Origin: Curvibacter sp. AEP1-3
Lineage (GTDB): Bacteria > Pseudomonadota > Gammaproteobacteria > Burkholderiales > Burkholderiaceae_C
Direction of reading: 5' to 3'
Assembly (NCBI RefSeq): GCF_002163715.1
Contig: NZ_CP015698.1
Coordinates: 1,240,001 to 1,304,000, forward strand
Length of the DNA: 64,000 bases
Every line of letters starts with the position of its first letter. The first letter of the stretch is position 1. A program made the translations under genes and the position numbers. This document shows, piece by piece, positions 1 to 11,686 of this stretch. The notes beneath the pieces were generated by a model. That model was not told the DNA's origin. It was given only the letters and a program-made list of their open reading frames with translations, and ran no database searches.

Positions 1-270
1 ATCCAACTTGCCGGCAGGAAACTCAATCATGACTCGCTGCACGGGGTAACGATATTGGTGCTCCAGTACCACACGCAAAGGTTGCCCCGGGGATTCGATC
101 AAAGGCACGACCATGACTGCCCCGGGATGCACCACATATTCACGGGTAGCGTGGTTCCCATCTGGCAACGAGACTATGTCGCGCCGGGCATGCAAAAAGC
201 TACCTTTGACCATGTCTTCGCTGGAAACTTGGGTTTCCAGCAAGTGGGCTATGCCACTGGAATCAGTCAT
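1..270 (-). CDS. NUDIX hydrolase, ADP-ribose pyrophosphatase-like (partial, C-terminus outside window)
   Basis: The first 90 codons, read leftward from an ATG at 270, end at the window edge. The N-terminus contains HPGAVMVVPL and then EFPAGKLD, the lead-in to the Nudix box of ADP-sugar pyrophosphatases; the Nudix box itself lies outside the window. The start codon overlaps the stop of the DUF2818 gene by 8 bases, so the two are translationally coupled at the tail of the complex I operon. The likely role is hydrolysis of ADP-ribose or a related nucleoside diphosphate sugar in the cytoplasm. The family call rests on the N-terminal half only. Confidence 0.75.
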   Translation of the reverse strand, partial: MTDSSGIAHLLETQVSSEDMVKGSFLHARRDIVSLPDGNHATREYVVHPGAVMVVPLIESPGQPLRVVLEHQYRYPVQRVMIEFPAGKLD

Positions 271-565
271 GGTGCTTGAGGAGATAACGATAGACAAAAC
301 CCGGAAACGCGAAAGTCAGGAAAAGCGTCGCGGTGATGGCATAAAACTCCCAGCCTTGGGGAGCAATCTGACCCGCATTCTTTTCCAGAAGCAGCCCCAA
401 ACCACCAACCAGAAAATAGAGGACCACCAACTCCACCAAACGCAGAGCGAGCGACTTCGAAGCTGAACCAAAGAGGCCGAAAAAGCGGGAGGTCGCAAAC
501 GGCAAATTCGCCGCAATCAGCCCGGCCAACAACAGGACCAGCACGTACGGCGAATTACCCATCAT
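263..565 (-). CDS. DUF2818 family small membrane protein
   Basis: A 100-residue hydrophobic protein starting MMGNSPYV, with about three predicted membrane segments (residues 6-22, 42-62, 75-93). It begins 31 bases after the nuoN stop. I chose the ATG at 565 because the upstream extension runs into nuoN and is not membrane-like. Proteins of this family commonly follow nuoN in Burkholderiales, so a link to complex I assembly or stability is possible, but no function is established. It overlaps the following NUDIX gene by 8 bases. Confidence 0.75.
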   Translation of the reverse strand: MMGNSPYVLVLLLAGLIAANLPFATSRFFGLFGSASKSLALRLVELVVLYFLVGGLGLLLEKNAGQIAPQGWEFYAITATLFLTFAFPGFVYRYLLKHHD

Positions 566-596
566 TTGAAAGAACCCAGACGAAGGCTGGTTGCGA

Positions 597-2090
597 TCAC
601 ATGCCCAGCATCTGCCGCACCGATGATGCACACAGTGCCATCAGGCTGCCTGGGGCCAATCCGAGAATCAGGACCAATGCACCATTGATAGAGAGCACCA
701 CGCGCACGTCAGCGGGCGCATTAACGGTTGTCGCGGTAATCGGCTCATCAAAATACATGACCTTTACCAAACGCAGGTAGTAGAAAGCACCCACTAGCGA
801 CATCAAGACTGCAAAGATCGCCATTCCCAAATAAAGTGGCTGACCGGAAACCACCAAGGCTTGCAACACTGATAGCTTGGCATAGAACCCGACCATCGGA
901 GGAATACCTGCCAGAGAGAATGCGCAGATCGCCATTACGGCGGCATACAGCGGGCTACGCTGATTCAAGCCGGCAAAGTCGGAGATTTCTTCGCTCTCGA
1001 AACCTTCGCGGGACAAGAGCAGGATGACACCGAAAGTAGCCAGCGTAGTCAGCACGTAAGTGATGACGTAAAACATCGAAGAGCTGTAGGCGTTGGCGGC
1101 AAAGGTAACCGCATCACCGTTCACTACGCCGGACATCAGACCCAACAATACGAAACCCATTTGGGAAATCGTGGAAAACGCCAACATGCGTTTCAGATTG
1201 GTCTGGGCAATGGCAGCCAAGTTGCCGATCAACAAGGAGCCTACCGACAGAACCATCAACATCTGTTGCCAGTCGCCAGCCAATGGACGCATACCTTCCA
1301 CCAACAAACGGATGCAGATAGCAAAAGCGGCTAGCTTGGGTGCACCACCGATCATCAAGGTGACAGCTGTAGGCGCACCCTGATAAACGTCGGGAATCCA
1401 CATGTGGAATGGCACTACGCCCAACTTGAACGCGAGACCCGCAACGATGAACACCAGACCGAACACCAGTACATCCGGACGGATCTGCCCACTGGAGATG
1501 GACTTAAACAACTGGGTGATATCCAGCGTGCCGGTGGCGCCATACAACATGGACATGCCGTACAGCAGGAACCCGGAAGCCATGGCACCCAGAACAAAAT
1601 ACTTCATCGCCGCTTCAGTGGCCGACACATTGTCACGACGCAATGCAACCAAGGCATAACTGGACAAAGTCAACAATTCCAGACCCATGTACGTCAACAA
1701 CAGGTTGTTGGACGAAATCATGACGAACATGCCGAGCAAAGACAACATGTTCAGCGTGAACAACTCGCCACCACGAAGCATGTCGCGATGACCTGCGTAA
1801 GGACGCGCGTACACCAGAGACACCATGACGGCGATCGCAGCGAAGCACTTGAGCCAATTGCCCATGGCATCGCTTACGACCATGTTTCCAAAACCATAGT
1901 AGGTCTGTCCGGCCATTGCCAAGTGAGCTTCCAAGGCGGCAACCACCGCCAAGGTCAACATGGTCAGGACATAGGTGAGGTTACGCAAGGGCGTTTTTAC
2001 TCCCAGATCGATCAACAGGATAGCGCACGCCATCACCATCAAAACGATCTCTGGATACACCGTGATCCAACTGATTGTGTCAATCATCAT
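597..2090 (-). CDS. nuoN: NADH-quinone oxidoreductase subunit N
   Basis: A 497-residue, roughly 14-helix antiporter-like membrane subunit of respiratory complex I. It is one of the three Mrp-type proton-pumping subunits in the cytoplasmic membrane arm. Family segments visible include [19 protein letters not shown] and the central PDVYQGAPT stretch. Two adjacent ATGs (2090 and 2087) could start it. It is the last nuo gene, 21 bases after nuoM, and is followed by DUF2818. The length is normal for a betaproteobacterial NuoN. Confidence 0.97.
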   Translation of the reverse strand: MMIDTISWITVYPEIVLMVMACAILLIDLGVKTPLRNLTYVLTMLTLAVVAALEAHLAMAGQTYYGFGNMVVSDAMGNWLKCFAAIAVMVSLVYARPYAGHRDMLRGGELFTLNMLSLLGMFVMISSNNLLLTYMGLELLTLSSYALVALRRDNVSATEAAMKYFVLGAMASGFLLYGMSMLYGATGTLDITQLFKSISSGQIRPDVLVFGLVFIVAGLAFKLGVVPFHMWIPDVYQGAPTAVTLMIGGAPKLAAFAICIRLLVEGMRPLAGDWQQMLMVLSVGSLLIGNLAAIAQTNLKRMLAFSTISQMGFVLLGLMSGVVNGDAVTFAANAYSSSMFYVITYVLTTLATFGVILLLSREGFESEEISDFAGLNQRSPLYAAVMAICAFSLAGIPPMVGFYAKLSVLQALVVSGQPLYLGMAIFAVLMSLVGAFYYLRLVKVMYFDEPITATTVNAPADVRVVLSINGALVLILGLAPGSLMALCASSVRQMLGM

Positions 2091-2111
2091 TCGTCTCTCA
2101 ATTCAGTTTGA

Positions 2112-3587
2112 TCAGTTCAATTTGGAAATGGCAACATGCTTCAGCAGTTCTGCCACCGACACGTCCATCACATCCGTGAAGGGCTTGGGATACAAGCCCA
2201 TAGCGAGCACCGCAATTGCCAACAAGCCAAGCATCAGAAATTCACGGGCGTTGATGTCTGTGAGTTCTTTGACATCATCATTGGTTACAGGTCCCAAGTA
2301 CACGCGTTTGAACATCCAAAGCGTGTATGCCGCACCGAAAATCAGGGCACTGGCTGCCGCAAAACCAATCCAGAAATTGAACTTGACTGCACCCAGAATG
2401 ACCATCCACTCACCGACGAAGCCTGCAGTTCCCGGCAAGCCGCAGTTCGCCATGGCAAACAGTAAGGCAAAGGCAGCAAACTTGGGCATGGTGTTCACGA
2501 CACCGCCGTAGCTGGCAATTTCACGGGAGTGAACACGGTCGTACAACACACCAATAGAGAGGAACATGGCGCCGGACACAAAACCGTGCGCGATCATCTG
2601 CACCAATCCACCTGAAACACCCAAGTCATTGAAGATGAAAAAGCCGAGGGTCACAAAACCCATGTGCGCAACAGACGAATAGGCAACAAGCTTTTTCATG
2701 TCCTGTTGAACCATCGCGACCAGGCCCACATACACAACGGCAATCAACGACAGCGCCACCATGAAGCCGCCATAGGCATGCGCAGCATCAGGTGCGATAG
2801 GCATTGAGAAACGCAAGAAACCGTAGGCGCCCAGTTTCAACATGATTGCAGCCAGCACTGCAGAGCCACCCGTAGGTGCTTCCACGTGCACGTCAGGCAG
2901 CCAAGTGTGGACGGGCCACATGGGAACCTTCACGGCGAAGGCCGCAAAAAATGCAAAGAACAGCAGCGTTTGTGCCGTCTGCCCCAAGGGCAGCGCATGC
3001 CACTTAGCCAGTTCAAAGCTACCGCCCGACTGGGTGTAGAGGAAAATCAACGCAATCAGCATCAACAAAGAGCCAAGGAGCGTGTACAAGAAAAACTTGA
3101 ACGCTGCATAGATCTTGTTGGGACCACCCCAGATACCGATGATCAGGTACATCGGGATCAAGGTCGCCTCAAAGAACACATAAAACAGCATGCCGTCCAA
3201 CGCGGAAAACACACCGATCATGAGCCCACTCAATATGAGGAATGCGCCCATGTATTGATTCACGCGCTGGGTAATCACCTCCCATGCGGCAATCACGACG
3301 ATCACCGTGATAAACGCGGTCAAGGGCACAAACCAGAACGAAATGCCATCCAACCCGAGGTGGTAATTGACATTGAAACGTTCAATCCAAGGAACGTTCT
3401 CAACAAACTGCATGGCGGCTGTGCTGTTGTCGAACTGCCCGTACAAAGGCAGGGTCAACAACAAGCTCACAACGGCACCGATCAACGCCACCCATCGCAC
3501 TGCATTGGCCTGCTCATCACGCCCGAGCGCAAGCAGCAAAACACCAAAGGCAATCGGCACCCAAATAGAAAGGCTCAACAAACCCAT
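2112..3587 (-). CDS. nuoM: NADH-quinone oxidoreductase subunit M
   Basis: A 491-residue polytopic membrane protein, the second antiporter-like proton-translocating subunit of complex I. The conserved membrane glutamate lies in FFEATLIPMYLIIG (E140, equivalent to E144 of E. coli), and the PDVHVEAPTGGS segment of the discontinuous helix is present. The start at 3587 has a purine-rich GGAGAAAAAG Shine-Dalgarno. It lies 12 bases after nuoL and 21 before nuoN in one operon. Nothing is unusual. Confidence 0.97.
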   Translation of the reverse strand: MGLLSLSIWVPIAFGVLLLALGRDEQANAVRWVALIGAVVSLLLTLPLYGQFDNSTAAMQFVENVPWIERFNVNYHLGLDGISFWFVPLTAFITVIVVIAAWEVITQRVNQYMGAFLILSGLMIGVFSALDGMLFYVFFEATLIPMYLIIGIWGGPNKIYAAFKFFLYTLLGSLLMLIALIFLYTQSGGSFELAKWHALPLGQTAQTLLFFAFFAAFAVKVPMWPVHTWLPDVHVEAPTGGSAVLAAIMLKLGAYGFLRFSMPIAPDAAHAYGGFMVALSLIAVVYVGLVAMVQQDMKKLVAYSSVAHMGFVTLGFFIFNDLGVSGGLVQMIAHGFVSGAMFLSIGVLYDRVHSREIASYGGVVNTMPKFAAFALLFAMANCGLPGTAGFVGEWMVILGAVKFNFWIGFAAASALIFGAAYTLWMFKRVYLGPVTNDDVKELTDINAREFLMLGLLAIAVLAMGLYPKPFTDVMDVSVAELLKHVAISKLN

Positions 3588-3599
3588 ATTCTTTTTCTC

Positions 3600-5618
3600 C
3601 TACTTGAGCCAGACGAAATATGTCATCAACACAAACACGCCGAGAATCATGATCAGCGCGTAGTGGTACAGATATCCGGACTGAGCCTTGCGAACCAAAC
3701 CGGAAAACAGTCCCACCAGCTTCCAGGAACCATTGACAACAGCACCGTCAATCAACGCCTGGTCGCCGACTTTCCAAAGCCCGGTACCGAGCATGCGTGC
3801 ACCACGTGCCAGAATGTTTTCATTGATCCAGTCGAGGTAATACTTGTTCTCCAACAGGGTGTAGACCGGCTGGGCCACACGCTTGATGGCGGCGGGTATG
3901 GCTGGATACATCATGTAGAAAACATACGACGTCACCACACCGGCAATGGCCAACCACAGTGGCAGGGTTGTAAGCGAGTGCAACGCCATTGCTGCGGCTC
4001 CATGGAACTCGGCAGACAACTCTTCCATCGCGGGATGCAGTTCGTGATTGACGAAAATCACACCCTTGAAGAAGTCCCCATGCAACATGGGTTCAATCGT
4101 GAAATAACCGATCAGGACCGACGGAATCGCCAAGAGGACAAGGGGTACCCACACCACCCAAGGAGATTCATGTGGCTTCGCGTCATGGTGATGATCATGG
4201 CCGTGATGGTCATCATGGTGCGCGTCGGGGTTCTGATCGAATCTCTCCTTGCCATGGAACACCAAGAAATACATCCGGAAGGAGTAGAACGCTGTCACGA
4301 ACACACCGGCGAGGACCGCAAAATTCGCAAATCCAGCTCCTGGCAAGTGACTTGCGTGGACAGCCTCAATGATGCTGTCCTTGGAGTAGAAACCCGAGAA
4401 GAAAGGCGTACCAATCAAGGCCAGCGATCCCAGCAAGGAAGTAATCCAAGTCACTGGCATGTATTTACGCAGACCACCCATCCAACGAATGTCCTGGTTG
4501 TGGTGAACGCCCATAATCACCGAACCCGCACCCAAAAATAGCAACGCCTTGAAGAACGCGTGGGTCATCAAATGGAATACTGCAACAGAGTAGGCCGAGA
4601 CGCCGAGGGCGACCGTCATGTACCCGAGCTGGGAAAGCGTGGAATAGGCCACCACACGCTTGATGTCGTTTTGGATGATCCCGAGGAAACCCATGAAAAG
4701 CGCGGTGATGGACCCGATTACCAAGATGAAGTTGAGGGCCGTATCACTTAGCTCGAAGAAAGGAGACATGCGGGACACCATGAAGATGCCGGCGGTCACC
4801 ATGGTTGCCGCGTGAATCAACGCAGAAATGGGTGTGGGACCTTCCATGGAGTCAGGCAACCACACATGCAGTGGGAACTGCGCAGATTTACCCATGGCCC
4901 CAATGAACAGACAGATGCAAATCACCGTGACCAACATCCAATCGGTACCCGGAAACACCAGCGTTGACAGATCGGCAGATTTTGCGAACACCTCAGAGTA
5001 ATTGAGGCTACCGGTATAGGCACCGATCAAACCGATGCCAAGAATGAAACCAAAGTCACCTACCCGGTTGACCAGGAAGGCCTTCATGTTGGCAAAGATG
5101 GCTGTCGGCTTGTTGAACCAGAATCCGATCAACAAATAAGACACTAGGCCCACTGCTTCCCAACCGAAAAACAACTGCAACAGGTTGTTGCTCATGACGA
5201 GCATCAACATGGAGAAAGTGAACAGGGAGATGTAGGCAAAGAAGCGGTTGTATCCCTCATCCTCCTCCATGTAACCGACGGTGTAGAGGTGCACCATCAG
5301 CGAAACGAAGGTAACCACACACATCATCATGGCAGTCAAGGAGTCGATCAGGAAGCCGATCTCCATCTTCAAACCGCCGACGACCATCCACGTGTAGATC
5401 GTTTCGTTAAAACGTGCACCGTCGTTCACCACAGACATCAAGGTCATCGCAGACAAGACGAATGCAACGAAAACACCCAGAATGGTGAGGCTGTGACTGA
5501 GCTTGCGGCCAATCCAATTACCACCAAATTTAGTACCGAACACACCGGCAAGAACCGCACCTGCCAACGGTGCAAGAGGCACCGCTAGCAATGTCGAAGC
5601 AGAAAGGGTCTGGCTCAT
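3600..5618 (-). CDS. nuoL: NADH-quinone oxidoreductase subunit L
   Basis: A 672-residue subunit, the most distal proton pump of complex I, carrying the long lateral helix at its C-terminus. The family glutamate is in FFGWEAVGLVSYLLIGF (E154), and PDSMEGPTPISALIHAATMV is the signature around the broken helix. Residues 466-483 form a strikingly histidine-rich hydrophilic loop (nine His) between two membrane helices. It starts 4 bases after the nuoK stop. The length is in the usual range once the C-terminal lateral helix is included. Confidence 0.97.
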   Translation of the reverse strand: MSQTLSASTLLAVPLAPLAGAVLAGVFGTKFGGNWIGRKLSHSLTILGVFVAFVLSAMTLMSVVNDGARFNETIYTWMVVGGLKMEIGFLIDSLTAMMMCVVTFVSLMVHLYTVGYMEEDEGYNRFFAYISLFTFSMLMLVMSNNLLQLFFGWEAVGLVSYLLIGFWFNKPTAIFANMKAFLVNRVGDFGFILGIGLIGAYTGSLNYSEVFAKSADLSTLVFPGTDWMLVTVICICLFIGAMGKSAQFPLHVWLPDSMEGPTPISALIHAATMVTAGIFMVSRMSPFFELSDTALNFILVIGSITALFMGFLGIIQNDIKRVVAYSTLSQLGYMTVALGVSAYSVAVFHLMTHAFFKALLFLGAGSVIMGVHHNQDIRWMGGLRKYMPVTWITSLLGSLALIGTPFFSGFYSKDSIIEAVHASHLPGAGFANFAVLAGVFVTAFYSFRMYFLVFHGKERFDQNPDAHHDDHHGHDHHHDAKPHESPWVVWVPLVLLAIPSVLIGYFTIEPMLHGDFFKGVIFVNHELHPAMEELSAEFHGAAAMALHSLTTLPLWLAIAGVVTSYVFYMMYPAIPAAIKRVAQPVYTLLENKYYLDWINENILARGARMLGTGLWKVGDQALIDGAVVNGSWKLVGLFSGLVRKAQSGYLYHYALIMILGVFVLMTYFVWLK

Positions 5619-5622
5619 TCGA

Positions 5623-5931
5623 TTAGCCCTTCAAGGTATTGAGCTCATCCACGCTGATACTGGACTTGTTACGGAACAACAAGACCAAAATCGCAAGGCC
5701 GATGGCAGACTCAGCAGCAGCAACGGTCAAGATGAAGAAAACAAAAATCTGACCGTGCATGTCGTGCAGGTAGTGAGAGAAAGCCACAAAGTTGGTATTG
5801 ACAGCCAACAACATCAGTTCGATTGCCATCAGCAACACGATCAGGTTCCGCCGATTCAGAAAAATTCCGACCACGGACAGCGCGAAAAGCATCGCGCCCA
5901 ACGAAAGAAAATGTCCAAGGGTCAAGATCAT
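5623..5931 (-). CDS. nuoK: NADH-quinone oxidoreductase subunit K
   Basis: A 102-residue, three-helix membrane subunit of complex I. Conserved acidic residues lie in the helices ([13 protein letters not shown] and [12 protein letters not shown]), as expected for the E-channel next to NuoJ and NuoN. Its ATG overlaps the nuoJ stop by four bases (ATGA), implying coupled translation. The length is typical. Confidence 0.97.
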   Translation of the reverse strand: MILTLGHFLSLGAMLFALSVVGIFLNRRNLIVLLMAIELMLLAVNTNFVAFSHYLHDMHGQIFVFFILTVAAAESAIGLAILVLLFRNKSSISVDELNTLKG

Positions 5932-6566
5932 GCTTTTGGCTCCGAAACTTCAGCAACTGGCGCAACCGCTGCTTGGGTTGCGTCCATTTTGACGACGGTC
6001 ATACGGTCTGCAGAACGAACACGGACCTGATCGCCAGGGGAGACGTATTTGCTGTCTTTGCGCGCACGCAATGTCAAAGCGATAGCAGCAATCATCGCTA
6101 CCAACAAAATGGCAGCTGCCACCTCAAGCTGCACCAGATATTGCGTGAAAAGCAACTTGCCCAGTTCCTTGGCATTGTTCGCTTCGGCAGCGGTCGCTAC
6201 AGCATTGGGATCATCGACGACGCGGAATCCGCCCATCAAGACTGCGGCCATTTCCAGTGCGATCACTACACCGACGATGGCAGCCAGAGGGAAATGCTTC
6301 CAGAAGCCGACGCGCAGGTTCTCAACGTTGATATCCATCATCATCACGACGAACAGGAACAACACCATGACAGCACCCACATAGACCAGCACCAGCGTGA
6401 TGGACAGGAACTCGGCCTTCAACAGCATCCAGATCATGGCGGCTTGGAAAAAGGTCAGGACCAGATACAGGGCTGCATGCACCGGATTCCGAGCTGTAAT
6501 TACGCGGAATGCGGCGAATAGCAACACCGCAGAAAAGACGTAAAAAAGTCCAGTCGTTACGTTCAT
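5928..6566 (-). CDS. nuoJ: NADH-quinone oxidoreductase subunit J
   Basis: A 212-residue, five-helix membrane subunit of complex I. The N-terminal region has [18 protein letters not shown] and [15 protein letters not shown], which includes the helix whose pi-bulge changes during turnover in this family. A hydrophilic C-terminal tail of about 45 residues extends past the last helix, as in other betaproteobacteria. It overlaps nuoK by four bases and follows nuoI by 25 bases. Confidence 0.96.
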   Translation of the reverse strand: MNVTTGLFYVFSAVLLFAAFRVITARNPVHAALYLVLTFFQAAMIWMLLKAEFLSITLVLVYVGAVMVLFLFVVMMMDINVENLRVGFWKHFPLAAIVGVVIALEMAAVLMGGFRVVDDPNAVATAAEANNAKELGKLLFTQYLVQLEVAAAILLVAMIAAIALTLRARKDSKYVSPGDQVRVRSADRMTVVKMDATQAAVAPVAEVSEPKA

Positions 6567-6591
6567 GATTCAAGGGCTTTCTTGCGGCAAT

Positions 6592-7110
6592 TCATCGGTA
6601 TTTGGCGTCAGCCTGCTTGTTGGCAGCAATCTCGGATTCGTAGCGATCACCGACTGCCAGCAACATGTCCTTGGTGAAGTACAAGTCGCCACGCTTCTCA
6701 CCGTGGTATTCCAAAATGTGGGTTTCAACGATGGAATCAACTGGGCAACTTTCTTCACAAAAGCCGCAGAAGATACACTTGGTCAAGTCGATGTCGTACC
6801 GTGTTGTACGACGGGAACCGTCATCGCGAACATCCGATTCAATCGTGATCGCCATGGCAGGACAAACAGCCTCACACAGCTTGCATGCGATGCATCGCTC
6901 TTCGCCGTTTTCATAGCGACGCAAAGCGTGCAATCCGCGAAAACGAGGAGAAAGAGGAGTTTTCTCTTCAGGGAATTGAACCGTTACCTTGCGACGGAAC
7001 AAGTAGCGTCCAGTTAAAGCCATTCCCTTCATCAGCTCCAGCAAAAGGAAGCTGCTCAGGAAATCCTTCAAAGAAAATGCAGTTGTAGAACGTTGAATAG
7101 TTGCGGTCAT
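6592..7110 (-). CDS. nuoI: NADH-quinone oxidoreductase subunit I (2x [4Fe-4S])
   Basis: A 172-residue ferredoxin-like subunit that passes electrons toward quinone through clusters N6a and N6b. Two CxxCxxCxxxCP motifs are intact: C73, C76, C79, C83 and C112, C115, C118, C122. The reading frame is open further upstream, but the ATG at 7110 has a GAAAGGGC Shine-Dalgarno and leaves a 13-base gap to nuoH, so the longer form is rejected. It lies in the peripheral arm against the membrane. Confidence 0.96.
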   Translation of the reverse strand: MTATIQRSTTAFSLKDFLSSFLLLELMKGMALTGRYLFRRKVTVQFPEEKTPLSPRFRGLHALRRYENGEERCIACKLCEAVCPAMAITIESDVRDDGSRRTTRYDIDLTKCIFCGFCEESCPVDSIVETHILEYHGEKRGDLYFTKDMLLAVGDRYESEIAANKQADAKYR

Positions 7111-7123
7111 TTCGATTGCCCTT

Positions 7124-8200
7124 TCAATTCCAGATGTTGAAAGGTGTCTGCATCCAGACGCCAACCACCAGCAGCCAGACCAGAGTCACAGGAATAAATA
7201 CCTTCCAGCCCAGACGCATGATTTGGTCGTACCGGAATCGGGGAAAAGTCGCGCGAATCCAGATGAACAGGCTAACCATGAAAAATGTTTTGGCTCCTAA
7301 CCAGATCCATCCGGGGATGAAATCCAGGGCAGCCACCGGTGAATACCAGCCGCCCAAGAACATCACTACCGCCAAAATGGAGACCAGCCACATGTTCACG
7401 TACTCGGCCAAATAAAACATGGCAAAGGACATTCCCGAATACTCAACCATGTGTCCCGCAACGATCTCAGCTTCACCTTCGACGACGTCAAACGGGTGGC
7501 GGTTGGTCTCTGCCAGGCCGGAAATGAAATACACCACGAACACGGGCAGCAAAGGCAGCCAATTCCAAGACAAGAAACTCAGGCCCTTGTCTGCGAAATA
7601 ACCTTTGCCCTGACCCAGCACGATCTCAGTCATGTTCATGGAACCTGCGACCATCAGGACGATGACCAAGCAAAACCCCATCGCGATTTCATAGCTCACC
7701 ATTTGCGCAGACGCGCGCAAAGCCCCCAGAAAGGAGTACTTGGAGTTGGAGGCCCACCCGGCGATCACAACACCGTACACCTCAAGCGAGGTGATGGCCA
7801 TCAAGAAAAGCAAGCCGGCATTAATGTTTGCCAACGCCACATCGGGACCAAACGGAACTACCGCCCAGGCCGCCAACGCGGGCATGATGGTCAGAATGGG
7901 GCCGATGAAAAACAACCCCTTGCTCGCCGCGGTCGGCACCAAAATTTCCTTGGTCAGTAATTTGAGGGCGTCGGCAATAGGTTGCAACAGACCACCGGGG
8001 CCCACACGGTTCGGCCCGAGGCGCACCTGCATCCATCCCAAATATTTGCGCTCCCACAAAGTGAGATATGCGACAGCGCCCATCAGCGGCAAAACCAAGA
8101 CGACAATCTTGATGAGTGTCCAAATTACCGGCCATATCGCAGCAGCCCAAGCAGGTGCCGCAAACAAGCCCAATCCGAAGTTGTAGATTGCATCGATCAT
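7124..8200 (-). CDS. nuoH: NADH-quinone oxidoreductase subunit H
   Basis: A 358-residue, roughly eight-helix membrane subunit that forms the quinone-binding cavity with NuoB and NuoD. The conserved loop [19 protein letters not shown] is present, as is the acidic loop [19 protein letters not shown]. Its ATG overlaps the nuoG stop (ATGA). The length matches other betaproteobacterial copies. Confidence 0.97.
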   Translation of the reverse strand: MIDAIYNFGLGLFAAPAWAAAIWPVIWTLIKIVVLVLPLMGAVAYLTLWERKYLGWMQVRLGPNRVGPGGLLQPIADALKLLTKEILVPTAASKGLFFIGPILTIMPALAAWAVVPFGPDVALANINAGLLFLMAITSLEVYGVVIAGWASNSKYSFLGALRASAQMVSYEIAMGFCLVIVLMVAGSMNMTEIVLGQGKGYFADKGLSFLSWNWLPLLPVFVVYFISGLAETNRHPFDVVEGEAEIVAGHMVEYSGMSFAMFYLAEYVNMWLVSILAVVMFLGGWYSPVAALDFIPGWIWLGAKTFFMVSLFIWIRATFPRFRYDQIMRLGWKVFIPVTLVWLLVVGVWMQTPFNIWN

Positions 8201-10320
8201 GCGGCCACCTCTTGTGCAGCGCGCGCATCGGCAGTCAACTGCAATGATCCGGAGCGGCGCACCATGCCGTCCAACTGATAAATGCTGGCTACGGCTGGCC
8301 GGACTTCAGCGGGGGTCAAATCAATACTGCCGTTGAAGGTATTGTTGAGCCGATCTGTTGCGACGGTTTTGCTATCAATTCCGGTCGTGGCCATCGCGGA
8401 CAGCACGTCCTGCGTAGATTCGAAACTCATCCCTGGCACATCCAGCAAATTAGCCAATACGCGCAATACCTTCCATGCGGGACGGGTCTCACCCAGGGGT
8501 TTGACTACCGCATGGAAGCTTTGAACACGTCCTTCAGCATTGGCGAAAGAACCGGATGTCTCAGTGAATGGCGCAATGGGGAGCAGCACATCACTGAAGG
8601 TCATGTTCGATTTGAATGGACTTAAGGTCACTACCATTTCAGCACCCATCAAGCCTTGCTTGGCAGCTGCGCCGGTTGCTGAATCAAACTCAGGCTCCAC
8701 ATTCAACAAGATTGCTGCCTTGAGTGCACCGGTCAGCATCTGACCTGCACTAAATCCATCAGCGGCTGGTAATGCACCAACTGCATAGGCACCCACTGTG
8801 TTGGCGGCTTCCGTCAAGAACCCTACTGTCGCACCTGTCTGAGCGCCAATCCAATTGGCAATGGTCGCCAAGCTGCTGGATTTGGCATGGTGAGCGACAG
8901 CGTTACCCAACAAAATGGCCTTGCGCTCACCACCCAGCAGCGAAGCAGCAACAGCCCGCGCAGCGTCTGTTGCTGTTCCCGATACGGGTGCTTGTACGCC
9001 AGCTTGCTCGCCGACTGCTGTAGCAATGTCGGCCAAGGCTTGAGCCCACACCGCGGACTCAATCACTTGCATGGAAGCCAGCGGCATAGCCCAGTCTTGA
9101 GCAGAATCTGCAATCGCATGTACACGGGCTCCCGCCTTGCAAGCTTGGCGGATGCGTTGAGCAAACAAGGGGTGGTCCTTGCGGAGATTTGCGCCCACAA
9201 CTAACACACGCTGCAAAGTACTCAAAGCCGAGATAGAGGTACCCAAATAAGGAACACCATTTGGACGTGCAAACTCTGCGTGGCGCAAACGGAAATCCAC
9301 ACTGTCGGATCCGAAGCTATTCATGAGGCTTTTCGCCAAGAAAAGCTCTTCAAGCGTGCTGTGCGGGCTTACTAAAGCACCCACAGTATTCGCACCATGG
9401 TTGGCCTTAATCTGCTTCATGCCATTGGCGACATACTCGAGGGCGGTTTGCCAGTCGACCGTCTTCCATTCACCACCCTGCTTGATCATGGGCGATGTCA
9501 AGCGATCAGCACCGTTCAAAGCTTCGTAAGAAAACCGATCCCGATCCGCAATCCAGCACTCGTTGACCGCTTCGTTTTCCAGCGGAACTACCCGCATCAC
9601 CTGGTTATTCTTGACCTGAACAATCAGATTGGCGCCCGTCGAATCATGGGGGCTCACTGACTTGCGTCGAGACAATTCCCAAGTCCGTGCGCTGTATCGG
9701 AATGGCTTGCTAGTCAATGCACCGACCGGGCAGATATCGATCATGTTGCCGGAAAGTTCGGAATCAACACTTTGACCGATGAACGTTTCAATTTCGGCAT
9801 GTTCCCCGCGGTGTGACATACCCAATTCCATGACGCCGGCCACTTCTTGACCGAAACGCACGCAACGTGTGCAATGGATGCATCGGCTCATTTCTTCCAT
9901 GGAAATGAGGGGCCCCACGTCTTTGTGGAACACGACTCGCTTCTCTTCTTCGTATCGGGAAGAAGATCCACCATAGCCTACCGCCAAATCCTGAAGCTGG
10001 CATTCACCGCCTTGATCGCAGATCGGGCAGTCTAGCGGGTGATTGATCAAGAGAAACTCCATCACAGACTTTTGCGCCTTGATAGCTTTGTCGCTCTTGG
10101 TTCGGACAATCATTCCGTTGGTGACAGGAGTTGCACAGGCCGGCATTGGCTTGGGCATTTTTTCCACGTCCACCAGACACATACGGCAGTTCGCCGCAAT
10201 GCTCAGTTTTTTGTGATAACAAAAATGGGGGATATAGGTGCCCGCCTTGTCGGCAGCATGCATCACCATGCTGCCTTCAGCAATCTCCACCTTCTTGCCG
10301 TCGAGTTCGATTTCAATCAT
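8197..10320 (-). CDS. nuoG: NADH-quinone oxidoreductase subunit G
   Basis: A 707-residue iron-sulfur subunit of the electron-input arm. The N-terminal [2Fe-2S] ferredoxin domain has C34, C45, C48 and C62. It is followed by the His/Cys [4Fe-4S] segment, a CIHCTRC motif and [11 protein letters not shown], then a molybdopterin-oxidoreductase-like fold that is catalytically inactive in this family. The upstream-extended frame (to 10389) overlaps nuoF; the ATG at 10320 fits the family start MIEIELDGK and leaves 13 bases to nuoF. It overlaps nuoH by four bases. Confidence 0.96.
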   Translation of the reverse strand: MIEIELDGKKVEIAEGSMVMHAADKAGTYIPHFCYHKKLSIAANCRMCLVDVEKMPKPMPACATPVTNGMIVRTKSDKAIKAQKSVMEFLLINHPLDCPICDQGGECQLQDLAVGYGGSSSRYEEEKRVVFHKDVGPLISMEEMSRCIHCTRCVRFGQEVAGVMELGMSHRGEHAEIETFIGQSVDSELSGNMIDICPVGALTSKPFRYSARTWELSRRKSVSPHDSTGANLIVQVKNNQVMRVVPLENEAVNECWIADRDRFSYEALNGADRLTSPMIKQGGEWKTVDWQTALEYVANGMKQIKANHGANTVGALVSPHSTLEELFLAKSLMNSFGSDSVDFRLRHAEFARPNGVPYLGTSISALSTLQRVLVVGANLRKDHPLFAQRIRQACKAGARVHAIADSAQDWAMPLASMQVIESAVWAQALADIATAVGEQAGVQAPVSGTATDAARAVAASLLGGERKAILLGNAVAHHAKSSSLATIANWIGAQTGATVGFLTEAANTVGAYAVGALPAADGFSAGQMLTGALKAAILLNVEPEFDSATGAAAKQGLMGAEMVVTLSPFKSNMTFSDVLLPIAPFTETSGSFANAEGRVQSFHAVVKPLGETRPAWKVLRVLANLLDVPGMSFESTQDVLSAMATTGIDSKTVATDRLNNTFNGSIDLTPAEVRPAVASIYQLDGMVRRSGSLQLTADARAAQEVAA

Positions 10321-10333
10321 CTTGTGGACTCGC

Positions 10334-11686
10334 TCAAACGTAAGCTGGGACCATGCAGGTCTTGTGCTCAACGTGGTACTCAAATTCATGACGGAAATGC
10401 TTGATCATGGCGCGCACAGGCATCGCCGCCGCATCACCCAACGCGCAAATCGTGCGGCCTTGGATGTTCTCTGCAACGTTATCCAGCAAATCCATGTCAC
10501 TAGGACGACCTTGTCCACCTTCGATGCGGTCAACCATGCGAGACAACCATCCCGTACCTTCACGGCAAGGCGTGCATTGTCCGCAGGATTCATGCATATA
10601 GAAGTAACTCAAACGCTGAAGCGCTTTGACCATGCAACGGGTTTCATCCATGACGATCACTGCACCCGACCCCAACATGGAACCGGCTTTTGCGATCGAG
10701 TCGTAGTCCATCGTGCATTCCATGATGATGGAAGCGGGCAATACAGGGGATGAAGAACCTCCGGGAATAACCGCCTTGAGGTTTCGACCACCACGCACAC
10801 CGCCAGCCAACTCCAATAGTTTGGAGAAAGGAGTTCCCATCGGAATTTCGTAGTTCCCGGGGCGCTCCACGTCACCACTCACAGAGTAAATCTTTGTCCC
10901 GCCGTTATTGGGCTTTCCACACTCGAGATAGGCCTGACCACCATTGCGAATGATCCATGGAACGGCCGCGAAGGTCTCTGTATTGTTGATGGTCGTCGGC
11001 TTGCCATACAAGCCGAAGCTTGCCGGGAACGGTGGTTTGAATCGTGGCTGGCCCTTTTTCCCTTCCAAGGACTCCAGCAACGCGGTTTCTTCACCGCAGA
11101 TATAGGCACCGAACCCGTGCGCCGCATGCAACTGAAAACTGAAGTTGCTACCGAGAATGTTGTCACCCAGAAAGCCGGCGGCTCTTGCCTCTTCCAGTGC
11201 CGCTTCGAAGCGATCGTAGGACGCGAAAATTTCACCGTGGATGTAGTTATACCCGACAGTAATTCCCATCGCGTAAGCTGCAATCGCCATTCCCTCAATC
11301 ACTATGTGCGGATTGAACTGCAGGATGTCACGATCTTTGCAAGTACCAGGTTCACCCTCGTCAGAATTGCAAACCAAGTACTTTTGACCTGGAAACTGAC
11401 GGGGCATGAAGCTCCATTTCAATCCAGTCGGGAAACCGGCACCGCCTCGACCACGCAAGCCGGACTCTTTGACAGTGGCAATGACCTGGTCTTGTGTCAG
11501 ACCCTCACCGCCATCCTTGCCCAGAATCTTGCGAAGCGCCTGATAGCCGCCACGTGCCACATAGTCCTGCAAGCTCCAATTGGATCCATTCAAACCCGCA
11601 TAAATCTGTGGATTGATGTGACGGTCATGAAAGCAAGTCTCAGTGCCCTTGGCACTGAACTTCGCCAAAATCGTATCTGCGCTCAT
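10334..11686 (-). CDS. nuoF: NADH-quinone oxidoreductase subunit F (NADH/FMN-binding)
   Basis: A 450-residue flavoprotein that oxidises NADH. It shows the glycine-rich nucleotide site [16 protein letters not shown], a second segment with [14 protein letters not shown], and the N3 [4Fe-4S] ligands in [15 protein letters not shown] plus a later Cys near TICALGDAA. The ATG at 11686 overlaps the nuoE stop (ATGA); the longer frame reading to 11809 is overlap with nuoE and is rejected. Confidence 0.97.
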   Translation of the reverse strand: MSADTILAKFSAKGTETCFHDRHINPQIYAGLNGSNWSLQDYVARGGYQALRKILGKDGGEGLTQDQVIATVKESGLRGRGGAGFPTGLKWSFMPRQFPGQKYLVCNSDEGEPGTCKDRDILQFNPHIVIEGMAIAAYAMGITVGYNYIHGEIFASYDRFEAALEEARAAGFLGDNILGSNFSFQLHAAHGFGAYICGEETALLESLEGKKGQPRFKPPFPASFGLYGKPTTINNTETFAAVPWIIRNGGQAYLECGKPNNGGTKIYSVSGDVERPGNYEIPMGTPFSKLLELAGGVRGGRNLKAVIPGGSSSPVLPASIIMECTMDYDSIAKAGSMLGSGAVIVMDETRCMVKALQRLSYFYMHESCGQCTPCREGTGWLSRMVDRIEGGQGRPSDMDLLDNVAENIQGRTICALGDAAAMPVRAMIKHFRHEFEYHVEHKTCMVPAYV

